Position numbers and translations under genes: made by a program
Assembly: GCA_002347365.1 (NCBI GenBank)
Contig: DDWT01000008.1
Coordinates: 1-64,000 of the forward strand
Direction of reading: 5' to 3'
DNA length: 64,000 nt
Source of the DNA: Actinobacteria bacterium UBA2279
GTDB lineage: Bacteria; Actinomycetota; Coriobacteriia; Anaerosomatales; Anaerosomataceae
Notes under the pieces: generated by a model
What the model was told of the DNA's origin: nothing
The model's database searches: none
Seen by the model: only the letters and a program-made list of their open reading frames with translations
Part shown: in pieces, positions 33,098 to 41,296 of the stretch
How the letters are laid out: each line of letters starts with the position of its first letter
How positions within the stretch are numbered: position 1 is the first letter of the stretch

Positions 33098-35053
33098 CTA
33101 GAGTTTCTCGATGCCCTCGATAATCTTCATGAGCAGACCTCGATCGACAGTCGAATCACGATGAAGCACCGCGCTGTCGCCCGGCTCAGGCAGCTTGTTC
33201 ACTGTGGTCGCCGGGCGCCCCCTGCCTCCGCCGCCTCCCGCGCCGGTCAGGGCCGTCAGTTCGTCGCCGAGACCGCCGCTGAACCCAACGCTTGTGTCAA
33301 ACTCGGCAAGATACGCATCGGTGGAGATCACGCCCGAGGGGGCTTCGGACTCATCCGGCACGTCGACGTCAGACCCCAATGAGCGCAGCAGCGCATCGAG
33401 ATCATCGCCGGCTCCCTGCGCATCAGACTCGATCGCGACCTCGGTGACCTGTGTTGGCGGGGCAGGCACGTCGAGTTCCGCGACAGTATCAACCTCAAGT
33501 TCGTTCAGCACCCCGGACAGGAGTTCGCTTGCCGAGACCGGCTCAGTCTCCGACTCGATATCCGACTCGAGCACGAGTTCGGTCCTCTGCTCTGGCTCTG
33601 GCTTGATCTCTGCTTCGGGTTCGTGCTCGGGTTCAGGCTCGGGTTCAAGTTCTGGTTCGGGCTCAGGCTCCGGTTCCAACTCAGGCTCCGGTTCCGGTTC
33701 CGTCACAAGTTCTATCTCCGGTTCAGGCTCCGGCTCGATCTCAGACAGCTCCTCCGGCATCTCACCCAACCCGAGCGCGCGAAGGTCGGCCTCAAGATCA
33801 CCCGTTGGCTGATAGCCTGCAGTCGACATCTCGGCAACCGGAGTCTCGGCGTCTAGAATCAAATCCTCCGCCACCGGTGGAGCAGGTATCTCGGCAAACT
33901 CACCGGGCATCAGCGCTCCGAAATCCATCATCTCGGGTTCGGGCTCTGGTTCGGGCTCGGGCTGCGGCTCGGGCTGCGGCTCAGGCTCGGGCTCCGGCTC
34001 GGGCTCGGGTTCCGGCTCGGGTTCAGGGTGGGGTTCCGCACCAGGCGCCAATACAGCCGACATCATCTGCTCGAAGGCAGCAAAGTCGTCCGCGTTCGGT
34101 GACGCAGGTGCAGCGGAAAGGAACTCCGGCTCCTCATGGACCGCAGGAGATGCTGCATCCACTCCCAACGACTCGGTAGGCTCAACCGGCACGGCAGTCT
34201 CCGCGACTTCGGCCTCGCGCGCTGCAGCCGCCGCAGCCTCGATCCGACTGCGCTCCGCGATCTCCGATTCCATGCGCATCGCTGTGAGTCGCTGTTCCTG
34301 CTCTGAACGCTCGGCACGCAGCCGCTCGACCTCTTCCTCAGATGCGACTTCCAGCAGTCCAGCCGAGAAGAGGCCGTATACGATCCGTGCGACCTCGAAA
34401 TCCGTTCGGTTGGTCTCACACGCCAGCTCAGACACGCTACGGGTGCCATCGACGAGGAGTAGCAGGTTCCATTCGGTCGGCTTAAGCGAGATCTCGAAAG
34501 TCCCCTCGCCGGGGGCCGTCGCCATTTTGAAGACCATCTCCATGGATGGAACCTTCTTCTTGATCCGGTTCCACTCCTCGAGGCGACGACTACCCTCCAT
34601 CACGATATTCTCGACCGACACCGACAACCCGATGTCTTCATGGACGATCTCCGGGAGAAGCTCAAAGTCGAAATCACCGGCGTCCCAGCGCATCAAGTCG
34701 AAGATGGTGTCCTGTATCTGCTCCTGAACGAACGCCTCGAGAACCTTCTCGGTGATATAGCCCTCGTCGATCAGAATCTGGCCCAACCGCCTACCGTCGG
34801 CGGGCTCTGACCTCTGGACTTCAAGGGCCTTCGCCAGAGCGCTCGGCGTGATCTTCTGTGCGGTGACCATCCGCTGGCCGAGTGGCTCACTCTGCCAGTT
34901 CGATTGCGCGAAGAACACATCCCCGTCTCGGAACCAGATGGAGCCCTCTGCTTCGGCGTTCCGGATGCGCAGCACACCCGTCTTCCGGCTGAGTTGCACC
35001 AGCTGGAAGACGTCGGGGAGACTGAAGTCCCTCAGATTGCCGCGCAATGCCAT
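33098..35053 (-). CDS. DUF4388 protein with MshEN-like repeats and PE-rich linkers
   Basis: 651 residues. Residues 1-55 are a DUF4388 domain (MALRGNLRDFSLPDVFQLVQ, then GSIWFRDGDVFFAQ). Residues 57-112 contain two repeats like the MshEN motif of PilB: PLGQRMVTAQKIT and RLGQILIDEGYIT. Residues about 155-240 end in a winged-helix-like unit (LLLLVDGTRSVSELACETN). An Ala/Glu-rich helix (about 240-285) leads into two Pro-Glu repeat tracts (340-374, 440-488). Short conserved-looking segments, DLDALLRSLG and the C-terminal HRDSTVDRGLLMKIIEGIEK, close the protein. Probably a cytoplasmic scaffold of the GTPase module; exact role unknown. Confidence 0.85.
   Translation of the reverse strand: MALRGNLRDFSLPDVFQLVQLSRKTGVLRIRNAEAEGSIWFRDGDVFFAQSNWQSEPLGQRMVTAQKITPSALAKALEVQRSEPADGRRLGQILIDEGYITEKVLEAFVQEQIQDTIFDLMRWDAGDFDFELLPEIVHEDIGLSVSVENIVMEGSRRLEEWNRIKKKVPSMEMVFKMATAPGEGTFEISLKPTEWNLLLLVDGTRSVSELACETNRTDFEVARIVYGLFSAGLLEVASEEEVERLRAERSEQEQRLTAMRMESEIAERSRIEAAAAAAREAEVAETAVPVEPTESLGVDAASPAVHEEPEFLSAAPASPNADDFAAFEQMMSAVLAPGAEPHPEPEPEPEPEPEPEPEPQPEPQPEPEPEPEPEMMDFGALMPGEFAEIPAPPVAEDLILDAETPVAEMSTAGYQPTGDLEADLRALGLGEMPEELSEIEPEPEPEIELVTEPEPEPELEPEPEPEPELEPEPEPEHEPEAEIKPEPEQRTELVLESDIESETEPVSASELLSGVLNELEVDTVAELDVPAPPTQVTEVAIESDAQGAGDDLDALLRSLGSDVDVPDESEAPSGVISTDAYLAEFDTSVGFSGGLGDELTALTGAGGGGGRGRPATTVNKLPEPGDSAVLHRDSTVDRGLLMKIIEGIEKL
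33590..33736. repeat. Degenerate repeat encoding PE-rich tract 2
   Basis: Imperfect 6-12 bp units of the type GGCTCCGGTTC/GGTTCAGGCTC on the + strand, translating on the - strand to Pro-Glu dipeptides (residues 440-488 of the DUF4388 protein). Prone to length change by slippage. Confidence 0.85.
33932..34036. repeat. Degenerate repeat encoding PE-rich tract 1
   Basis: Imperfect hexamer units GGCTCG/GGTTCG/GGCTGC on the + strand, encoding Pro-Glu and Pro-Gln pairs (residues 340-374 of the DUF4388 protein). Confidence 0.85.
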
Positions 35054-35090
35054 CTATACTCGCCGTTGCCTTTCCAAAAGAGACGCTTCG

Positions 35091-35693
35091 TCAGCCGAGA
35101 ATAGCTCCTATGCGCTCGGCCGACGCCTTCATGTCGTAGATCACAAGGCCGAGCTTGGCGTTCGGATCAGCCATGGCCGTCAGGACTGCGCGCCCTCCTG
35201 CAGCGACAAGCAAGACATAGCCGTTCTCCCCTTCGATGAAGACTTGCGAGAGGTGGCCACGCCCTAGTTCGGCTGCGGCTCTCTCGCCCAGACCGAGAAT
35301 CGCCGCCGACATGGCGCCGACTCGATCCGGTTGCATGCCCTGGGGCAACGCTGAAGCCATGGTGAACCCGTCAAGGCTTACGAGTGCCGCAGCTTGGATA
35401 TCAGGATCGTTGTGCATGAGCTCGTCCAACGCCTGCGTAAGGCGCTCCTCGCGCGAAACCTGACCGACCGAGGTCGCCGGGCGTACGGCTGCGACCGGTC
35501 CGGGCGCCACGGGATTCGGGGCCGCCAGAGGCGGCGTTGGCTGCGGCGCAGGTGCCGGGATCGGTTGAGGAGCAGGTTGTGGCACGGGGGCCGCAACCGG
35601 TACGACGACGGGGGCCGTCAGCAGCTCATCGTCCTCGAACGTCTCTTCCTCGGCATCGCTGATGAAGTAGTCACCGATTCCCTTGTCAACCAT
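35091..35693 (-). CDS. Roadblock/LC7 (MglB-like) protein with proline-rich N terminus
   Basis: 200 residues. The C-terminal half (about 85-200) is a Roadblock/LC7 domain: ERLTQALDELMHNDPDIQAA, LVSLDGFTMASALP, VFIEGENGYVLLVAAGG, KLGLVIYDMKASAERI. The N-terminal half is acidic, then a Pro/Ala/Gln-rich linker (about 30-75). Such proteins act as GTPase-activating or regulatory partners of MglA-type GTPases; the GTPase gene is two genes downstream. I prefer the ATG at 35693, 6-8 bases after GAGGTGA; a TTG lies just before it. Confidence 0.9.
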   Translation of the reverse strand: MVDKGIGDYFISDAEEETFEDDELLTAPVVVPVAAPVPQPAPQPIPAPAPQPTPPLAAPNPVAPGPVAAVRPATSVGQVSREERLTQALDELMHNDPDIQAAALVSLDGFTMASALPQGMQPDRVGAMSAAILGLGERAAAELGRGHLSQVFIEGENGYVLLVAAGGRAVLTAMADPNAKLGLVIYDMKASAERIGAILG

Positions 35694-35825
35694 CAACCGT
35701 CACCTCGTTTGCGATACCGACAGAACGCCGATCAGACAGCAGGCACGCCAACAAAGGCCCTGCCGGGCGGCGTTTCCAGTTTCGCACGTCGGCGAACGTC
35801 ACACAACAGCAGGTAGAGGGCCATA

Positions 35826-37499
35826 TCAGACGACGACGCGCATGATCTCCTCGATGGATGTCGTTCCCTGGAGGACTTTGGCGAAGCCGTCCTCCTTAAG
35901 CGTCCTCATGCCTTCGCTGACGGCGATGCGCTTGAGCACATCACCCGATGCGTGGTTCACTGCTGCACGCTCAACCTCTTCGGTCACCGTCATGACCTCG
36001 TGAACTCCCATTCGTCCCTTGTAGCCGATGCCCGAGCACCGCTTGCACCCTACTGGACGATAGAGCGTCGGAGGATTGCCTGGCTCGAACGGGAAGCCGA
36101 CCCGGGTGAGCGCTGCCTCGTCGGGCGTATACGCCTCTTTGCACTCCGAGCACAGACGACGCGCCAGGCGTTGTGCGAGAACGCAGTTGATCGCCGAGGC
36201 CGAGAGGAACGGCTCGATGCCCATCTCGGTCAGACGTGTGATCGCGGACGGCGCATCGTTGGTGTGAAGCGTCGAAAGCACCAGGTGACCAGTGAGTGCC
36301 GCTTCGATGGCGATCGTGCCGGTCTCCTTGTCACGAATCTCGCCGATCATCACCACATCGGGGTCCTGGCGAAGGATCGAACGGAGCGCTGCGGCAAATG
36401 TCAGCCCGGCCTTCTCGTGCACCTGCACCTGCGACAAACCCTCCAGCCGATACTCGACAGGATCCTCAACGGTGATGAGATTGACTGTCGGCTTCGTGGT
36501 GCGGTTGATGGCGGCGTACAGCGTCGTGGACTTGCCAGAGCCGGTCGGCCCCGTGACAAGGATCGCTCCGTACGGCTTCTCCAGCGCGTCCAGCAGTCGC
36601 GTGAGAGGATTCTCGAGAAAGCCGAGGTCCTCGAGCGACATCATGATCGAATCACGGCGAAGAAGTCGCATGACGGTCATCTCGCCCTGCACGGTAGGCA
36701 GCACCGCCACGCGAAAGTCCACCGCTTTGCCATCGAGCACCACGCCGAATCGACCGTCCTGGGGAACGCGCTTCTCCGCGATGTCCATGCCAGAGGCGAT
36801 TTTGATACGACTGATCAACTGACGGTGCAGTTTCTTGGGACTCCGGACTACCTCCTGGCACACACCGTCGATGCGGTATCGAACACGCAGATCGTTCTCG
36901 AGTGGCTCCACGTAGATATCGCCTGCACCCTGGCGAATCGCCTCCGTGATCACCAGGTTCATCAGCTTGGCGACCGGCGCTTCCTCATCGCTTGCCGCTT
37001 CGGCTTCCTCGGCCTCTTCGGCGACGGTCGAGTCCTCAAGGTCGCCGACCATCTCGCTCACGTTCGCATTCATCGTCGCGAACTTGTCGAGCGCTGCAAC
37101 GAGATCGCTGTCCGTGGCGACGACCGGTCTGATCTCGTACCCTGTCACGATGCGCAGATCGTCGATGGCGAAGATGTTCGCCGGATCGGCCATGGCAACG
37201 ACTAGCTCGTCATCCTGGATCTTGATCGGGAGCACCTGGTGGCGACGCGCCAGGTCGATTGCGAGGAGTGTCGCCGCCGCAGGGTCGATGTCATACCCGC
37301 CGAGGTCTACGAATGGGAGCCCCATGTTCTCGGCCACCGCCTGGGCGATCTTCTGCTCGCTGGCGACGCCCTGCTCGACGAGCACCATCGTCAGCGAACG
37401 ATCGTCTGCCTCGGCCAATGCCGATACCATCTGCTCCTCTGTGATCACCCCGGCCTGCACGAGCACCTTGCCGAGGCGCTTGCCCGACGCCGCGGTCAC
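35826..37499 (-). CDS. pilB: Pilus extension ATPase PilB (copy 2)
   Basis: 557 residues, a second PilB-type ATPase. The MshEN-type N domain has KRLGKVLVQAGVITEEQM in its first repeat, but the second repeat reads RSLTMVLVEQGVASE and lacks the Leu-Gly pair. An acidic insert (about 150-170, EEAEEAEAASDEEAP) precedes the ATPase domain with GPTGSGKSTTLYAA, VVMIGEIRDKETG and CSEC/CKRC zinc cysteines. It shares its GTG start with the aroE stop and sits next to the Roadblock/GTPase genes rather than pilT, so it may drive a separate or regulated pilus function. Confidence 0.93.
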   Translation of the reverse strand: MTAASGKRLGKVLVQAGVITEEQMVSALAEADDRSLTMVLVEQGVASEQKIAQAVAENMGLPFVDLGGYDIDPAAATLLAIDLARRHQVLPIKIQDDELVVAMADPANIFAIDDLRIVTGYEIRPVVATDSDLVAALDKFATMNANVSEMVGDLEDSTVAEEAEEAEAASDEEAPVAKLMNLVITEAIRQGAGDIYVEPLENDLRVRYRIDGVCQEVVRSPKKLHRQLISRIKIASGMDIAEKRVPQDGRFGVVLDGKAVDFRVAVLPTVQGEMTVMRLLRRDSIMMSLEDLGFLENPLTRLLDALEKPYGAILVTGPTGSGKSTTLYAAINRTTKPTVNLITVEDPVEYRLEGLSQVQVHEKAGLTFAAALRSILRQDPDVVMIGEIRDKETGTIAIEAALTGHLVLSTLHTNDAPSAITRLTEMGIEPFLSASAINCVLAQRLARRLCSECKEAYTPDEAALTRVGFPFEPGNPPTLYRPVGCKRCSGIGYKGRMGVHEVMTVTEEVERAAVNHASGDVLKRIAVSEGMRTLKEDGFAKVLQGTTSIEEIMRVVV

Positions 37500-38392
37500 G
37501 TGCAGTCACCCCCATGGCCACGGATGACCTGAAGTGCTTCCTCTGCAGCTGTGCGCATCACGTCTCTCGGAGCGCGAACCTGCGCAGATTCCATCCATAT
37601 GTCGATAGCCAGGGCCCCCTGGGCCACCAGCATGCCGAGTCCACCCATGGTCTTCGCCCCCACCCTGGCTGCTCCGGCCAGCAACGCGGTCTCGGCGCAA
37701 GCATAGGTCATGTCGCACACGACCTGGTTGCCCGAGAGCCATTCGACCGGGAAGGGGCTGTCATCATCGGGCTTCATGCCGAGAGAGGTCGCGTTGACGA
37801 TGAGGTCCGCGTTGCGGATCGTCTCCTCAGCGCCCGCGCCCAGCCGCAGAGACTGCACCTGGACTCCGCGCAGGTAGTTGTCCATGCGCGCGAGCATCCT
37901 CTCCGCCTTCTCGGCGTCCCGACCTGCGATCGTCAGGTGTGCCGCTTTGCCCAGCACGAAACCGACCATGGCGGCACCTGCCGCGCCTCCTGTCCCGACG
38001 ATGACTATTCTGCGCCCCTCCGGCGAGAAGCCGACCTCTTCTGCGAGCGACTCCAACAGGCCGCGCCCATCGGTGTTGTATCCGATGAGCCTTCCATCGA
38101 CGCAGTGCACCGTATTAACCGCGCCGGCCATCTGCGCGAACATCGCCACCTCATCACACAGTTCGAGCATGGCCTGCTTGTAGGGCATAGTCACGTTGAA
38201 CCCAACGAACGGGAGGACTCTGGCGGCGCTGACGACCCGCATGAGCGCGCCCTGATCGGGCACAGGAAGCGGCAGGTACACCCAGTCCAGTTCGAGGCTC
38301 TCATAGGCAGCGTTGTGCATCGCGGGCGACAGGGAATGCTCGACCGGCCATCCGATCACCCCAGCGGTCTTGGTCCGTCCGTCTATTCGCAC
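37496..38392 (-). CDS. aroE: Shikimate dehydrogenase
   Basis: 298-residue NADP-dependent shikimate dehydrogenase, fourth step of the route. Substrate block GVIGWPVEHSLSPAMHNAAY, FNVTMPYKQ with the catalytic Lys, and NTDGRGLLESL. The nucleotide fold is GTGGAAGAAMVGFVLG, and VNATSLGM follows. GTG start; overlaps the yqeG end by 10 bp. The other shikimate genes are 18 kb away, beyond the pilus locus. Confidence 0.94.
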   Translation of the reverse strand: MRIDGRTKTAGVIGWPVEHSLSPAMHNAAYESLELDWVYLPLPVPDQGALMRVVSAARVLPFVGFNVTMPYKQAMLELCDEVAMFAQMAGAVNTVHCVDGRLIGYNTDGRGLLESLAEEVGFSPEGRRIVIVGTGGAAGAAMVGFVLGKAAHLTIAGRDAEKAERMLARMDNYLRGVQVQSLRLGAGAEETIRNADLIVNATSLGMKPDDDSPFPVEWLSGNQVVCDMTYACAETALLAGAARVGAKTMGGLGMLVAQGALAIDIWMESAQVRAPRDVMRTAAEEALQVIRGHGGDCT

Positions 38393-38907
38393 GTTGCGTC
38401 CTTCGATTGCCGGGCGGCTCTCGTTGCCCTATCTTCCTTCATTATCCTCGCCTCGAGCCTTCGCAGCAAAAGGGTGTGTATAAGATCGGCGTGCGAGAGC
38501 GGATCGACCATGATCGTCAGCGTCCCGAGCAGATTCCCGCCGATGACGTCGGTGAATAGCTGGTCACCGATCACCGCACACTGCGACCGCCGCAAGCCAA
38601 GCATGCGCATGGCCTTGATGAACGCGAACGGGAGCGGCTTGATGGCCTTCGCAACCAGCGGCAATCCGAGCTCTCCGGCAACCTCCTGCACCCGATGATG
38701 CCAGTTGTTCGAGACCAGGCACACTCGGAAACGCGCGCTGACCGACGTGATCCATGCCTCCACCGCGGGAGGGATCACACTCGTGTCGCGGGGAAGCAAC
38801 GTGTTGTCCAGGTCGACCAGAAGGCCACGGATACCGGCAGACTCGAGCGCGTCGAGATCGATGTCTGTCACGCTCGCAAGTCGCTGTGACGGTCTGAAGA
38901 GCGCCAT
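38383..38907 (-). CDS. yqeG: YqeG family HAD IIIA phosphatase
   Basis: 174-residue HAD-superfamily phosphatase. Motif I VDLDNTLLP (nucleophile Asp), motif II LVSNN, motif III/IV Lys and GDQLFTDVIGGN. Bacterial YqeG resembles mitochondrial phosphatidylglycerophosphate phosphatase; the substrate here is not known. In Firmicutes yqeG sits in the cluster with yqeH and aroE; here yqeH is missing but the aroE link is kept. Confidence 0.9.
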   Translation of the reverse strand: MALFRPSQRLASVTDIDLDALESAGIRGLLVDLDNTLLPRDTSVIPPAVEAWITSVSARFRVCLVSNNWHHRVQEVAGELGLPLVAKAIKPLPFAFIKAMRMLGLRRSQCAVIGDQLFTDVIGGNLLGTLTIMVDPLSHADLIHTLLLRRLEARIMKEDRATRAARQSKDATCE

Positions 38908-38918
38908 CTGATCCTTTC

Positions 38919-39617
38919 CTAGTGGTCCGGCTCGCCGTCGCCATCGTGATCATGAGAGCCGGGGGGAAGAGCGTCCCCGAGTTCGGCATCGAGCCGTGCA
39001 ATCTCACGTTCGACTATAGAGACACGCTCATCATCGCCGTAGAGTCGCATGATCGAGCCGATGACCGCATAGGAATCGTGTTCTTCAAAACCGTCTCGCC
39101 ACACCATGTCCGGTCCCATGGCGATCACTGCCTGCTCGTAGGCGCCAGACAAGTCCTTTCCCCACAGCTGAAGCATCTGGGCGTAGTTCGTTCGCAGCAG
39201 ACCTGATGTCGGGTTGGCTACTGCACCATCGCGGGCGAGCTGTATGCCTTCGTCCACATGACCGTTGGACGCGATGATCCAGCACCCCACGTAGTAGGCG
39301 TCGACCAACTTGGGGTCCAGGGTAACGACGGCATTGATCGTCGGAACCATGTACGTCATCTTCCTGATCGAGGACCCCCCGTAGTACGTGTGCATGATCG
39401 GTTCAAGCCGATTCCACAACACTGCAGCTCCGTATGTCCTGAACCCGCTCAGGTAGGCGAAGCTGGCTCGACCCACGGCATCGGCTGTGGACGTGCCTCC
39501 CGCCAGCGGTTCCGCGTTGTCTGCAAGCGCCTGTCCGCCGAAGATGAGCGTCAGGAACAACGCCGTCAGAACCACCACCCGACGGGCGGGCAGATCTGAA
39601 CCGCGACGCGAGTTCAT
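38919..39617 (-). CDS. Secreted TPR-like protein with DxDGDG C terminus
   Basis: 232 residues. A signal peptide or anchor (about 14-33, VVVLTALFLTLIFGGQALA) leads into a helical domain (about 60-180) with TPR-like pacing, for example DPKLVDAYYVGCWIIASNGH and ANPTSGLLRTNYAQMLQLWG. The last 12 residues, SHDHDGDGEPDH, look like a calcium-binding Asp loop or a metal-binding tail. It overlaps the permease stop (TGATG), so it may be an accessory component of the ABC exporter. No family function known to me. Confidence 0.7.
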   Translation of the reverse strand: MNSRRGSDLPARRVVVLTALFLTLIFGGQALADNAEPLAGGTSTADAVGRASFAYLSGFRTYGAAVLWNRLEPIMHTYYGGSSIRKMTYMVPTINAVVTLDPKLVDAYYVGCWIIASNGHVDEGIQLARDGAVANPTSGLLRTNYAQMLQLWGKDLSGAYEQAVIAMGPDMVWRDGFEEHDSYAVIGSIMRLYGDDERVSIVEREIARLDAELGDALPPGSHDHDGDGEPDH

Positions 39618-40351
39618 CACAGGTCCCTTCGGCCGAGCAGAATGACCGCTATCAGCAGCGCGAGACCGACGAAACCGACAAACACTGTCAGCATGCTGAC
39701 AACAGCCAGCGCGGAGACACCGCTCCCATATGCGACGGGCAGCATGATGTTGAACGCATCAAGCGACGGGGCGAAGTAGCCGATATCGGCCGCACCCAGC
39801 CCACCAAGTAGTGTCGACCGGGAATGGCCCACGAACAGGATGGCAAGCGTGGCCACCACGACTACAACGGGACCCATCAGTGTCGATACCGCCACGGCGA
39901 GCGCGATGATCACGCCCATCTCAAGCAGTATCGATAACGCACCGAGCCACAGCACCCACATAGGATCACCGTACGTGAGCACTGCAATGATCTGAATGAC
40001 GATGGTGAATGCGGCGATCACACCAGCCATCACTGCGGTGAGACCCGCCCAAGTACCCACGACGTACTCCCGACGAGATACCTGCTTCGCCAGAATCGAG
40101 TAGACCGTACGGCGCTCGAACTCCGTGGGCAAACGGTTAGCAGCCAGGGCCAGCGCCATGACGATCGCGGTGACGTACATGAGCGCAAGGGTCATCTCTC
40201 GGAAGACAGCTGCCTCGATGCCCATCCCGTAGTCCGGGAGAGATGGTATAGCAGCTGCCAGGACGCCCGCGAAGAACACGACGACGTACGGCACACGACG
40301 GCGAATGCTGTCGGTCACCACGGCACGCGCGATCGCCCCCATGCGCTTCAT
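39617..40351 (-). CDS. ABC-2 type transporter permease
   Basis: 244 residues with six predicted membrane segments. Family pattern includes an ANRLPTEFERRTVYSILAKQ loop between segments 2 and 3, typical of ABC-2 (NosY-like) permeases. Its ATG overlaps the stop of the ATPase gene by 4 bp. Substrate unknown; exporters of this kind move drugs, lipids or peptides or act in envelope maturation. Confidence 0.85.
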   Translation of the reverse strand: MKRMGAIARAVVTDSIRRRVPYVVVFFAGVLAAAIPSLPDYGMGIEAAVFREMTLALMYVTAIVMALALAANRLPTEFERRTVYSILAKQVSRREYVVGTWAGLTAVMAGVIAAFTIVIQIIAVLTYGDPMWVLWLGALSILLEMGVIIALAVAVSTLMGPVVVVVATLAILFVGHSRSTLLGGLGAADIGYFAPSLDAFNIMLPVAYGSGVSALAVVSMLTVFVGFVGLALLIAVILLGRRDL

Positions 40352-41292
40352 GACGCCATCCCCTCGGCCGTCACGGCAATGAGTCGCGCGAAGTAGTCTT
40401 CGAGGGACTCCCGCTTCGGCGTGACTGAGACGACGGTCCCGCCAGCATCGTCGACGGCATCAACGACATCCCTCAGCGATTCATCTTTGACCGAGAAGAC
40501 CCATACGCTTCCGGAAACCGCTACATCGGTCGCCATGTCGGCTACACCTGCCGGGAGATCAGTGAGCCCGCGCACACGAACCGAGGTCTGTCCGTTCACG
40601 CTAAGAAGCTCGTCGATGTGCCCCTCTGCCGCAACCTTCCCCGCGTTCAGGATGGTCACCCGATCGCACACCGCCTCGACCTCGGAGAGCTGGTGCGAAG
40701 ATAGCAGCACGGTCGTCCCTTGCGAGCGCAGCTCGAGCATGAGACTCCGCACATCGCGCTGCCCGACCGGGTCGAGTCCGGACGCGGGCTCATCAAGCAC
40801 GACGACTTCAGGCCTACCGATGAGGGCCTGGGCGATCCCCAGCCGCTGCAGCATCCCGCGAGAGAACTTCGAGAGCTCGGTGCGCTCCTCCCCGTGCAGT
40901 CCGACCTTCTCCAGGAGCTCCATGCTCCTGGCGTCGATCTCACCTTTGGGCACACCAGTAAGCCGGCCATAGAAGCGAAGCGCCTGCATCGCAGTCAGGT
41001 GTTGCGGGAAGTAGGGCTGTTCAGGCAAGAAGCCCAGGGCTCGTCTGCCTTTGGGCCCGGTAGAGTCCTCCCCTAGCACCGAGAAGGAACCTGCGGTCGG
41101 CCTCACCAGGCCGATCAGCATCTTGAGAGTCGTGGTCTTGCCGGCCCCGTTGGGACCCAGAAGACCGTGTATCGTCCCGCTCTCAACAGAGAACGAGACT
41201 CCGTCTACCGCTGCTCGTGGAGCCGCCCTGCCGACCCGCCGGTATGTCTTGCGGGCACCTACTACAAGAATCGCCGCATCATCGGAGCTCAT
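40348..41292 (-). CDS. ABC transporter ATP-binding protein
   Basis: 314-residue ABC ATPase of the drug-exporter type. Walker A GLLGPNGAGKTTTLKMLIG, Q-loop LPEQPYF, signature LSKFSRGMLQRLGIAQAL (a non-classical SRGM signature common in this subfamily), Walker B VVVLDEPASGLDP, H-loop LLSSHQ. A C-terminal DUF4162-like domain (about 225-314) fits. Partner of the adjacent permease. The start is 4 bp after the mltG stop. Confidence 0.92.
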   Translation of the reverse strand: MSSDDAAILVVGARKTYRRVGRAAPRAAVDGVSFSVESGTIHGLLGPNGAGKTTTLKMLIGLVRPTAGSFSVLGEDSTGPKGRRALGFLPEQPYFPQHLTAMQALRFYGRLTGVPKGEIDARSMELLEKVGLHGEERTELSKFSRGMLQRLGIAQALIGRPEVVVLDEPASGLDPVGQRDVRSLMLELRSQGTTVLLSSHQLSEVEAVCDRVTILNAGKVAAEGHIDELLSVNGQTSVRVRGLTDLPAGVADMATDVAVSGSVWVFSVKDESLRDVVDAVDDAGGTVVSVTPKRESLEDYFARLIAVTAEGMAS

Positions 41293-41296
41293 AATG

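Noticed and set aside
33590..34036. Short repeated units that could suggest a CRISPR array or minisatellite
   Set aside because: Units are imperfect, without spacers, and stay in frame as Pro-Glu codons of a protein.
35952..37205. + strand open frame of 417 codons opposite the second pilB
   Set aside because: Exact antisense of a conserved ATPase; composition (Arg, His, Asp rich) is that of a shadow frame.
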